Positions 1 to 5,502 of a DNA stretch of 6,841 bases are shown in pieces. This DNA comes from CAZSMK01 sp964608095 (GTDB taxonomy: Bacteria; Sumerlaeota; Sumerlaeia; MWCT01; JAGHBZ01). The notes under the pieces were generated by a model. That model ran no database searches, had not been told where the DNA came from, and saw nothing but the letters and a program-made list of their open reading frames with translations. The position numbers were made by a program, and so were the translations under genes. The stretch lies in the NCBI GenBank assembly GCA_964608095.1, contig CAZSMK010000106.1, positions 1-6,841 of the forward strand. Reading direction: 5' to 3'. Numbering within the stretch: the first letter of the stretch is position 1; each line of letters begins with the position of its first letter.

Positions 1-141
1 AAACGCAATAAAATGCGCCATGTTCTTCGACTCCTGGCGCTTGGTGATCGCCGCCGTCAACGTGGTCTTCCCATGGTCGATGTGACCAATCGTCCCGACG
101 TTCAAATGTGGTTTCGTCCTTACATATTTCTCTTTCGCCAT
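1..141 (-). CDS. tuf: Elongation factor Tu, N-terminal 47 residues (partial, runs off left edge)
   Basis: EF-Tu is the GTPase that delivers aminoacyl-tRNA to the ribosomal A site in the cytoplasm. The visible 47 codons begin MAKEKYVRTKPHLNVGTIGH, the typical EF-Tu start. The P-loop (G1) GHIDHGKTT lies at about residues 19-27, with Ile where most bacterial EF-Tu proteins have Val. TLTAAIT follows. The stretch after it (about residues 34-47, KRQESKNMAHFIAF) is in the region that varies between EF-Tu lineages. The ATG at 139-141 is preceded by a perfect AGGAGG ribosome binding site (147-152 on the complement) at 5 nt spacing, so the start is secure. The gene follows miaB on the same strand but has its own strong promoter. 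G2-G5 motifs lie outside the window. The only real uncertainty is whether this is the sole tuf copy. Confidence 0.97.
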   Translation of the reverse strand, partial: MAKEKYVRTKPHLNVGTIGHIDHGKTTLTAAITKRQESKNMAHFIAF

Positions 142-371
142 CGTGTCCTCCTGATACCAGGGTTTTTAACGCACAACTATACCCTTTCTTTTTTTACACA
201 TAAATCGAGTTTAAGCTTCTCCTCTACTCTTCGACTTTTCTTCGGTGTTTGTACCGAAGGCGCCCTCTCTTCGGGTTTATTGTAAGTTAGTCGCAGAGAT
301 GTAAAGTCCCTGGGTGAGGGAACCCAGAGACGAGGTTTTCCTTTTATTCTATCTAAGAACTAAACAAACAG
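142..371 (-). promoter_or_regulatory. Long structured 5' leader of tuf
   Basis: If transcription starts just downstream of the -10 box (near 370), tuf has an untranslated leader of about 230 nt with no credible ORF. In RNA order it holds a 6-bp hairpin (CTGGGT/ACCCAG, 327-322 with 315-310). Then come three short segments, CCGAAG (274-269), CTTCGG (259-254) and CCGAAG (245-240). The middle segment can pair with either flanking one, giving a 6-bp stem with a 9-nt loop, or a 7-bp stem (259-253 with 246-240) with a 6-nt loop. A small hairpin touching the ribosome binding site follows at 161-150. None is followed by a U-run, so none looks like an intrinsic terminator on this strand. I do not recognise a known riboswitch or ribosomal-protein operator. 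Confidence 0.5.
147..152 (-). promoter_or_regulatory. Consensus ribosome binding site of tuf, partly within a small hairpin
   Basis: AGGAGG is read on the minus strand 5 nt before the tuf ATG. Its first three bases also belong to a 4-bp hairpin: CCTG (161-158) and CAGG (153-150) around a 4-nt loop. That hairpin could partly hide the site. A 4-bp stem is weak, so the occlusion is a suggestion only; the ribosome binding site itself is clear. Confidence 0.85.
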
Positions 372-377
372 ACGGCT

Positions 378-407
378 ATTATATAAATCTTATGAAAATG
401 GAGTCAA
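378..407 (-). promoter_or_regulatory. Strong sigma70-type promoter of tuf
   Basis: On the minus strand TTGACT (complement of 402-407) is separated by 18 nt from a perfect TATAAT (complement of 378-383). This matches the -35 and -10 consensus at 5/6 and 6/6. It points at tuf, and transcription should start near position 370. High output fits the abundance of EF-Tu. No other gene start lies between it and tuf. Confidence 0.85.
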
Positions 408-413
408 GAGGGA

Positions 414-438
414 TTTTAATTTTTTTTGATTTTTTTTT
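414..438 (-). promoter_or_regulatory. UP-element-like phased A-tracts upstream of the tuf promoter
   Basis: Directly upstream of the -35 box, the minus strand carries A-runs of 4 (414-417), 8 (420-427) and 9 (430-438) bases. The two longer runs are centred about 10-11 bp apart, one helical turn. Such A-tracts bind the C-terminal domain of the RNA polymerase alpha subunit, and phased tracts bend DNA. Further A-runs lie at 476-483 and 485-490. Their position against a near-consensus promoter supports an activating role, which is inferred. Confidence 0.5.
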
Positions 439-611
439 CGTCGAATAAATACTGGAGAATTTTTCGTGTTTAGACTTTTTTTTATTTTTTATAGAGCCGC
501 CATTTTTATCCCTCTGTTTCTGTTTGTGCGAAGATTGAAAAAACTGTGTGGTAGATAAATACAAGAGTCCGCTGCATAAATGTCCGACAAAACTTTTACG
601 ATGTCTCGCGG
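439..611. other. A-rich intergenic DNA between miaB and the tuf promoter
   Basis: This spacer follows the miaB stop codon. It is strongly A-rich on the minus strand and holds no RNA gene and no GC-rich hairpin with a U-run that would end miaB transcription. An open frame of 78 codons (615-379) begins in the miaB stop (ATGA), but it is dominated by Lys, Ser and Asn from the A-runs and extends into the tuf promoter, so it is not called as a gene. Readthrough from miaB into tuf is therefore possible. Confidence 0.6.
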
Positions 612-1943
612 TCATGTCAGTACCCGTTCGAGCGTCCCGAAAAGGGTGTGGGGCCAGGCTTCCGTAATCCTGACCAGTACCAGAGAACCGATAAGATTTT
701 TATCACCCTCAAAAGCGACTACTTTATCGCCCCGTGTTCTGCCGCGTAATTGACGCCCACCTTTTCTACCCTCTCCTTCAACCAGTATCTCCTGTATACT
801 ACCGATTAAGGATTGATTGCATCGTTGGCTTAAATCGTTCTGTAGCCGGATTAAACGAGCCAACCGCTCCTTTTTTTCGAGAAGGGGTACATTGTCTTCC
901 ATGTGGCGAGCGGCGTGTGTGCCGGGGCGCGGTGAATACATAAACATGAAAGCCGAGTCGAAACCCACCGTCTCGACCAAATCCATCGTGTCGGCGAAAT
1001 CCTCCTGGGTTTCTCCCGGAAAGCCGACCATTATATCCGTGGTGATGGCAATTCCAGGGACGGCTTTTCGGATTCGGGCAATTAATCCCTCATACGCTTC
1101 TTTTGTATAATGCCGGTTCATCAAGGCGAGTATCCTCGAGCTGCCCGATTGAACAGGAAGATGTATATGTTCACACACCTTATCGAGTGTAGCGATAGAT
1201 TCTATCAATCTATCAGTGGTATCTTTGGGGTGAGAAGTAATAAAGCGTATTCGCCATAGACCCTCAACAGAATTAACCATTGTAAGTAAATCAGGTAAAC
1301 GGATATCTTCAAAGCGATAAGAGTTAACATTCTGTCCGAGGAGCGCGATGTCGCGACAGCCATCGTGTACCCGCTGGTGAATCTCATCGAGAATTTCATG
1401 AGGTGGACGGCTCTGTTCCCTACCCCGCACGTAAGGGACTATACAAAAGGTACAAAAATTATTACACCCATACATAATCGTAACGCTGCTCCGAAGAGGA
1501 CGTTTCACCACCGTTGAGGGAACGCCCAACATCAAAGGCTTGTCGATCGAGGAGACCGCTACGATTTGTTCGCGTGAGCTCATCACGCGCTCAACCAGCC
1601 GTGGTATGTGAATAAAATCTCTTGTTCCCACTATGAGATCAATGAAGGGAAAACGCTGAGCAAGTTGCGCCCCATACTGCTGGGCGATGCAGCCCATAAA
1701 ACACAGCACCATATCCTTGCGGTTATGGTGTTTAATCTTATTGATGTTCGTAATACGTCCAATCGCTCGATCTTCGGCTCCTTGTCGGACGCTGCAGGTA
1801 TTAACCACTATCAGGTCAGCCTCTGCCTCGTTCTCGACGCTTCGCCACCCCTCGGCTTCGAGCAGCCCGGCAACCACCGCGGAGTCGTAATCGTTCATCT
1901 GGCACCCGTAGGTGATAATTGTATATCGCTTTTGAAAGGTCAT
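612..1943 (-). CDS. miaB: tRNA-2-methylthio-N6-dimethylallyladenosine synthase MiaB
   Basis: MiaB is a radical-SAM enzyme that adds a methylthio group at C2 of N6-isopentenyl-adenosine 37 in tRNAs reading codons that begin with U. The 443-residue length is normal. The N-terminal MTTase domain (about residues 7-120) carries the three cysteines of the auxiliary iron-sulfur cluster: C14 in YGCQMN, C50 in NTCSVR and C85 in MGCIAQ. The radical-SAM domain has CxxxCxxC at C160, C164 and C167, followed by VPYVRGREQSR. A TRAM domain fills about residues 378-443 and includes GRTRGDKVVAFEG. The GCQMN signature separates MiaB from RimO and MtaB. The ATG at 1943 follows GGGAG at 13 nt, a rather long spacing. 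It is divergent from atpD. Its partner miaA, which makes the isopentenyl substrate, is not in the window. Confidence 0.97.
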   Translation of the reverse strand: MTFQKRYTIITYGCQMNDYDSAVVAGLLEAEGWRSVENEAEADLIVVNTCSVRQGAEDRAIGRITNINKIKHHNRKDMVLCFMGCIAQQYGAQLAQRFPFIDLIVGTRDFIHIPRLVERVMSSREQIVAVSSIDKPLMLGVPSTVVKRPLRSSVTIMYGCNNFCTFCIVPYVRGREQSRPPHEILDEIHQRVHDGCRDIALLGQNVNSYRFEDIRLPDLLTMVNSVEGLWRIRFITSHPKDTTDRLIESIATLDKVCEHIHLPVQSGSSRILALMNRHYTKEAYEGLIARIRKAVPGIAITTDIMVGFPGETQEDFADTMDLVETVGFDSAFMFMYSPRPGTHAARHMEDNVPLLEKKERLARLIRLQNDLSQRCNQSLIGSIQEILVEGEGRKGGRQLRGRTRGDKVVAFEGDKNLIGSLVLVRITEAWPHTLFGTLERVLT

Positions 1944-1987
1944 AGACCAAAGATAACTCCCATATATATAAAGGTAAGGAAATTGAC

Positions 1988-2017
1988 ATTATATATAATT
2001 GTAAAGGGAGCTATCTA
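1988..2017 (-). promoter_or_regulatory. Possible miaB promoter
   Basis: On the minus strand a perfect TATAAT (complement of 1988-1993) lies 45 nt before the miaB ATG. A partial -35, TAGATA (complement of 2012-2017; 4 of 6 matches), lies 18 nt further upstream, with an A-run at 2020-2027 behind it. The 18-nt spacing and A-tract resemble the tuf promoter, but the -35 is weak. The -10 lies inside the palindrome ATTATATATAAT (1988-1999), so it could arise from AT-richness alone. Confidence 0.4.
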
Positions 2018-2146
2018 TGTTTTTTTTGGATGAGGCATAGCGACACAACCCCGGCTTGATGGTCTTCCAGAAGAAGGTCGCATTTCTTCCGCTCGAATGT
2101 CTTGAGCATGAGGGCCTGCCAAAAATGCAATTGATTTATCATCCAT
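2015..2146 (-). CDS. Possible small ORF of 43 codons upstream of miaB (unrecognised)
   Basis: On the minus strand an ATG at 2146 opens a frame of 43 codons ending in TAG at 2015-2017. It begins MDDKSIAFLAGPHAQDIRAE and ends in a basic, Pro-rich tail, GCVAMPHPKKT. An AAGG sits 5 nt before the ATG. Composition is mixed and not low-complexity, unlike the A-rich frame downstream of miaB. There is no signal peptide or membrane segment. I do not recognise it. It could be a small protein or leader co-transcribed with miaB, a remnant of a longer gene, or chance. It occupies the region where an atpD promoter on the opposite strand would also be expected, and its 3' end overlaps the proposed miaB -35. 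Confidence 0.25.
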   Translation of the reverse strand: MDDKSIAFLAGPHAQDIRAEEMRPSSGRPSSRGCVAMPHPKKT

Positions 2147-2160
2147 AGATGCCTTAGGCT
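2131..2160 (+). promoter_or_regulatory. Weak candidate promoter for atpD
   Basis: TTGATT (2131-2136) and TAGGCT (2155-2160) are separated by 18 nt and would place the transcript start near 2167, about 65 nt before the atpD ATG. The -35 has 4 of 6 consensus bases and the -10 has 3 of 6. This is the best pair I could see between the divergent genes, but it is not convincing. Confidence 0.22.
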
Positions 2161-2230
2161 TTTATATTCAACGGTAGTGAGTCATCCAATACAAAAAAAC
2201 GGAAGAGTTGTAAGAACACGAGAGTTAATA

Positions 2231-3643
2231 ATGGAACAAGCCGAAGGAATTATACGACAAGTAATCGGTCCGACAGTGGATATGGAATTTCCGGCAAAAA
2301 AGCTACCCAACATACTTAATGCCGTAGAAATCATCGATGATGTCCATGAAACGAAGGTGAAGTGTGAGGTTGCCCAACATATAGGCAACAATATTGTACG
2401 CTGTATTGCACTCGAACCAACAGAGGGTCTTCGCCGAGGATTGAAAGCGATTGATACCGGCAATCCCGTTACCGTGCCGGTAGGTGAACAATGTCTCGGG
2501 CGTATGTTTAACCTGCTTGGTGAGCCTATTGACGGATTGGGTGAGGTGCAGGATAAGACCCATCGTCGAGCGATTCACCATCCGGCGCCTTCTCTCAATG
2601 AGCAGCTTCCGGTTTCGGATATATTCGAGACCGGAATAAAGGTGGTGGATCTTCTTGCGCCATATCCGAAAGGGGGCAAGATTGGGTTGTTCGGAGGAGC
2701 AGGGGTGGGAAAAACAGTGGTGATTATGGAGTTGATCCATAACATTGCAAAAGAGCACGGGGGAGTATCAGTATTCGGCGGCGTTGGAGAGCGAACCCGC
2801 GAGGGGAACGATTTATGGCTCGAGATGAAAGAATCCGGTGTCATTGCAAAAACCTGTCTGGTATTCGGACAGATGAACGAACCCCCCGGGGCGCGATTGC
2901 GTGTCGCGCTCTCTGCGCTGAGCATGGCGGAATATTTTCGCGACGAAAAAGGTCAGGATGTTCTGTTGTTCATTGACAACATTTTTCGTTTTATTCAAGC
3001 GGGCAGCGAGGTTTCAGCCCTCCTTGGACGAATGCCTTCAGCAGTAGGATATCAGCCAACGCTTGCCACCGAGCTCGGTGAACTCGAGGAGAGGATTTCT
3101 TCCACACCGCGTGGCTCTATCACGTCGGTCCAGGCAATCTATGTCCCTGCAGATGATCTGACCGACCCTGCGCCTGCGACCACCTTCTCACATCTGGATG
3201 CGACCACCGTCCTTTCGCGCCAGATAGTCGAACTCGGCTTGTATCCCGCGGTCGATCCTCTTGATTCAACCTCGAAGATAATGGACCCCCGCCTCATCGG
3301 CGATCGCCATTATACCGTAGCAAGGGAAGTACAGCGTATTTTGCAGCGATATCGCGACCTCCAGGATATTATCGCAATCCTGGGCATGGAGGAGCTTTCT
3401 GAAGAAGATAGACTTACGGTCGCGCGCGCGCGGAAAATTCAACGCTTCTTCTCACAGCCTTTCCACGTTGCGGAAACCTTTACCGCTCGCCCGGGAAGAT
3501 ACGTAAAACTTGATGATACAATCAAAGGATTCGAACAAATCGTGCAGGGGAACCTCGATCATATACCGGAACAAGCCTTTTTTATGTGCGGAACCCTGGA
3601 TGATGTAATGCGCCACGCAGAGGAAATGGGTGTTAAAATTTAG
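2231..3643 (+). CDS. atpD: F1 ATP synthase beta subunit (catalytic)
   Basis: This is the catalytic subunit of F1, which makes or hydrolyses ATP at the inner face of the membrane in the alpha3-beta3 ring. The 470 residues from the chosen ATG match the family length. The Walker A GGAGVGKT is at 155-162 (K161), GERTREGND at 186-194 holds the catalytic Glu (E187), and the Walker B LLFIDN is at 245-250. QAGSEVSALLGRMPSAVGYQ covers about 256-275. The C-terminal DELSEED element reads EELSEED (387-393), a conservative change. A GTG at 2177 would add 18 residues that are not typical of AtpD; the ATG at 2231 has GAGAG at 6 nt and starts MEQAEGIIRQVIGP, the expected N-terminus. No atpG precedes it, so atpD-atpC form a detached pair. 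Whether the enzyme pumps H+ or Na+ cannot be told from beta. Confidence 0.97.
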   Translation: MEQAEGIIRQVIGPTVDMEFPAKKLPNILNAVEIIDDVHETKVKCEVAQHIGNNIVRCIALEPTEGLRRGLKAIDTGNPVTVPVGEQCLGRMFNLLGEPIDGLGEVQDKTHRRAIHHPAPSLNEQLPVSDIFETGIKVVDLLAPYPKGGKIGLFGGAGVGKTVVIMELIHNIAKEHGGVSVFGGVGERTREGNDLWLEMKESGVIAKTCLVFGQMNEPPGARLRVALSALSMAEYFRDEKGQDVLLFIDNIFRFIQAGSEVSALLGRMPSAVGYQPTLATELGELEERISSTPRGSITSVQAIYVPADDLTDPAPATTFSHLDATTVLSRQIVELGLYPAVDPLDSTSKIMDPRLIGDRHYTVAREVQRILQRYRDLQDIIAILGMEELSEEDRLTVARARKIQRFFSQPFHVAETFTARPGRYVKLDDTIKGFEQIVQGNLDHIPEQAFFMCGTLDDVMRHAEEMGVKI

Positions 3644-3672
3644 ACATAGTCTCCCATATTCCTTTATCGATC

Positions 3673-3933
3673 ATGAGTGAGTACCATATTCGCATAGTTA
3701 CGCCGGTGGAAGTCTCTTTCGACGGGATGGTGAATTCGATAGTCGTCCCGGGGACACAGGGATATTTTGGTGTCCTTGCTAATCACGTTCCTTTTCTAAG
3801 TTCGGTAAAAGAAGGGCGTCTTAAAGTCCGAAAAGACGAGAGACTTGTCGAGTTTCAGATTGGAGACGGTTTTTTTGAAGTAAAACACAACGAAGCCTTA
3901 TTGATGGTAAGGTACGCTACGCAGATGAGATGA
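3673..3933 (+). CDS. atpC: F1 ATP synthase epsilon subunit, short form without the C-terminal helical domain
   Basis: Epsilon sits on the central stalk with gamma and couples F1 rotation to the membrane ring. The 86 residues correspond to the N-terminal beta-sandwich only. The start MSEYHIRIVTPVEVSFDGMV is typical, followed by VVPGTQGYFGVLANHVPFLSSVKEG (about residues 24-48) and the IGDGFFEV strand. Most epsilon subunits have 130-140 residues and end in two alpha helices that can inhibit ATP hydrolysis; here the frame stops at about the end of the sandwich. The stop is followed immediately by another gene, so this looks like a genuine short form rather than a frameshift. It lies 29 nt after atpD with no clear ribosome binding site, suggesting translation depends on atpD. 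Confidence 0.92.
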   Translation: MSEYHIRIVTPVEVSFDGMVNSIVVPGTQGYFGVLANHVPFLSSVKEGRLKVRKDERLVEFQIGDGFFEVKHNEALLMVRYATQMR

Positions 3934-3936
3934 GAT

Positions 3937-4992
3937 ATGCAGGCAAATGGGAAAATAGTCCAGATGAGGGAAAAAATATATTATGGCACCCTGCTGATGA
4001 GCATGGTTCTTCTGGTTATGCTGTCAGCAGAGGGATTATGGTCTGAAACTGGGCGTCTGAGAACGGACATTATCGCGATTGTAGACAAACGTTATCTGCG
4101 AAAAGGTGAGCTCGATCAACGAGTGGAAAAACTTCTTGCCCTCGAAGGGGAATTTAACCGGGAGAAAGAAAACGAGGATTCGTTCCGCCGCTATTCAGAA
4201 GGCAGGATTGTCGAGGAATGGATACATATTGCGCTCCTTGCCCGCGAGGCAGAAGAAAACGGGTTCACCGTAACAGATGAAGAGATCGAGAAGAAGATCG
4301 AGGAATTGCGAGTCGAATATGCCCCGAACCTCGATATAGAAACAGCCTTAAAGCGAGCGGGGTATACGCGCGATCAGTATATCCAGGAGATGCGCGACGC
4401 CATCCTGGGCGAAAAACTCATTCATGATTATATCAGAAAAAAATATACAGAGAAGCAGCTGCGCGAAATTTATAATCTAAATCAGGAACAATTCATCTTT
4501 CCGCCAAGTGTCAGGGTGCTTCATATTTTTCGGTCAATTCCCCGCTATGCAAGCAAGGATCAAAAGAAACGAATCTACGACGAGATGAATGAACTGCGAA
4601 AACGCGCCTTGAAGGGTGAAGATTTTCGGGAACTCGCAAAGCAGAGCGATGCCTATTCCCGCTATAAAGGCGGCGATCTCGGTTGGTTGACACCGAACAA
4701 TCGTCTGCCTGAACCTGTAAACGGCGTAGTGTTCGAAGTAAAACCCGGAAGAATCAGTAAAGTTATACTTGACAAAAGAGAATATGGCTACCACCTGATC
4801 AAGGTCCTCGAAAAAAGACCGGCGAGTGGAACTACTTTCGAAGAAGCTCGTAAAAATGTGGAACTGCTTGTCTTCGATCAGGAAAAAGAACAACTATTAG
4901 AACGTCTGAAAGCGAAATATCGAGTGGTTATAAACTTCAGCGGCATACCGGAATCCATAGCATTTTCACCGTCTCCATCTAAAACTCCGTAA
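3937..4992 (+). CDS. Secreted or membrane-anchored SurA/PpiC-like peptidyl-prolyl isomerase
   Basis: This is a parvulin-type prolyl cis-trans isomerase and probable chaperone acting outside the cytoplasmic membrane. Of 351 residues, a basic N-terminus and hydrophobic core at about 17-31 form a signal peptide or anchor without a clear AxA site. A charged helical SurA-N-like chaperone domain spans about 41-185. One rotamase (parvulin) domain spans about 190-295, with VRVLHIF (192-198), GGDLGWL (245-251) and YGYHLIKVLEKRP (283-295). A helical tail to about 330 completes the fold. SurA itself has two parvulin domains, so this is closer to single-domain PpiC/PrsA-type proteins. An ATG at 3964 would give a tidier signal peptide; neither start has a good ribosome binding site. 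The gene begins 3 nt after the atpC stop, so the two are probably translated together. No direct role in ATP synthase assembly is known. Confidence 0.88.
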   Translation: MQANGKIVQMREKIYYGTLLMSMVLLVMLSAEGLWSETGRLRTDIIAIVDKRYLRKGELDQRVEKLLALEGEFNREKENEDSFRRYSEGRIVEEWIHIALLAREAEENGFTVTDEEIEKKIEELRVEYAPNLDIETALKRAGYTRDQYIQEMRDAILGEKLIHDYIRKKYTEKQLREIYNLNQEQFIFPPSVRVLHIFRSIPRYASKDQKKRIYDEMNELRKRALKGEDFRELAKQSDAYSRYKGGDLGWLTPNNRLPEPVNGVVFEVKPGRISKVILDKREYGYHLIKVLEKRPASGTTFEEARKNVELLVFDQEKEQLLERLKAKYRVVINFSGIPESIAFSPSPSKTP

Positions 4993-5040
4993 TCTGTTGA
5001 AGTTGCCCATGTTCTCGAGTTCGTAAATATCCAGATAAAG

Positions 5041-5072
5041 AGGGGTGAAGTTGCATTTCAACTTCACCTTTT
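5041..5072 (+). terminator. Stem-loop between the prolyl isomerase gene and hisI; possible weak terminator or attenuator
   Basis: A perfect 10-bp stem (5044-5053 with 5059-5068) has a 5-nt loop CATTT. It extends to 13 bp with two G-U pairs and an A-U pair (5041-5043 with 5069-5071). The 3' arm runs into CCTTTTC, only four U residues, some of which take part in the extended stem. It lies 48 nt after the isomerase stop and 26 nt before the hisI ATG. It would suit a partial terminator, an attenuator or an RNA-processing/stabilising hairpin separating two transcription units. Termination strength is uncertain because the U-run is short. Confidence 0.5.
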
Positions 5073-5097
5073 CACCCTCACAAGGAGTACAAGAAAC

Positions 5098-5502
5098 ATG
5101 AAGTTCGACGATTTGATCAAAGAAATGAAGTTCGATGAACGAGGATTGATACCCTGTATAGTACAGGAAGCAAAGAGCGGCGATGTACTCATGGTCGCAT
5201 ATATGAACAGGGAATCGCTCGAGCACACACTCGAGAAAGGAGAGAGTGTCTTCTGGAGTCGCTCCCGCAAGAAGTTGTGGCATAAGGGCGAGACATCCGG
5301 TAACGTTCAGAAAGTCAAAGAGCTCCGTCTCGATTGTGACGGCGACTGCCTTTTGTTGAAAGTAGACCAGATCGGCGATGCAGCCTGCCACAAGGGATAC
5401 CATAGCTGTTTTTATCGAGTATTCGACAAGAACAAGGGGCTCATCATAGATGGAGAGAAAATTTTTGATCCGGAAGATGTATACGGCAAAGGTAAACAGT
5501 GA
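5098..5502 (+). CDS. hisI: Phosphoribosyl-AMP cyclohydrolase (monofunctional HisI)
   Basis: HisI opens the adenine ring of phosphoribosyl-AMP, the third step of histidine synthesis, using zinc and magnesium in the cytoplasm. The 134 residues cover the cyclohydrolase domain only; the HisE pyrophosphohydrolase domain fused in E. coli is absent. Visible signatures are GLIPCIVQE (16-24), VLMVAYMNRESLE (30-42), FWSRSRKKLWHKGETSGN (52-69), the Mg-binding DCDGD (D79, D81, D83), and the zinc cysteines C80, C97 and C104 in CHKGYHSC. The ATG is preceded by AAGGAG (5082-5087) at 10 nt. The gene stands apart from any other his gene and overlaps nagA by 3 bases (GTGA), implying coupled translation. That pairing is unusual: nothing in the enzyme's chemistry links it to amino sugars. 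Confidence 0.95.
   Translation: MKFDDLIKEMKFDERGLIPCIVQEAKSGDVLMVAYMNRESLEHTLEKGESVFWSRSRKKLWHKGETSGNVQKVKELRLDCDGDCLLLKVDQIGDAACHKGYHSCFYRVFDKNKGLIIDGEKIFDPEDVYGKGKQ

Noticed and set aside
310..327. Hairpin CTGGGT/ACCCAG as an intrinsic terminator
   Set aside because: On the minus strand it is not followed by a U-run, and on the plus strand no gene leads into it. It is kept only as a leader structure.
142..377. tRNA gene upstream of tuf, as in some bacteria
   Set aside because: No cloverleaf, T-loop sequence or CCA end could be found on either strand.
379..615. 78-codon minus-strand frame starting in the miaB stop codon (ATGA)
   Set aside because: It is dominated by Lys, Ser and Asn from A-runs, shows no domain, and runs through the tuf A-tracts and promoter. 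The ATGA overlap is probably accidental.
1983..1999. Plus-strand TTGACA next to TATAAT as an atpD promoter
   Set aside because: The two boxes are only 5 nt apart, far from the 16-18 nt needed, and they lie about 230 nt before atpD.
1608..2033. 141-codon plus-strand frame antisense to the 5' half of miaB
   Set aside because: miaB on the other strand is certain from its motifs, and this frame has no recognisable protein features.
2177..2230. GTG start adding 18 residues to AtpD
   Set aside because: No good ribosome binding site precedes it, and the added residues are not typical of AtpD. The ATG at 2231 gives the normal length and N-terminus.
2303..2925. Minus-strand frames inside atpD
   Set aside because: They are shadows of a highly conserved coding gene, without ribosome binding sites or recognisable domains.
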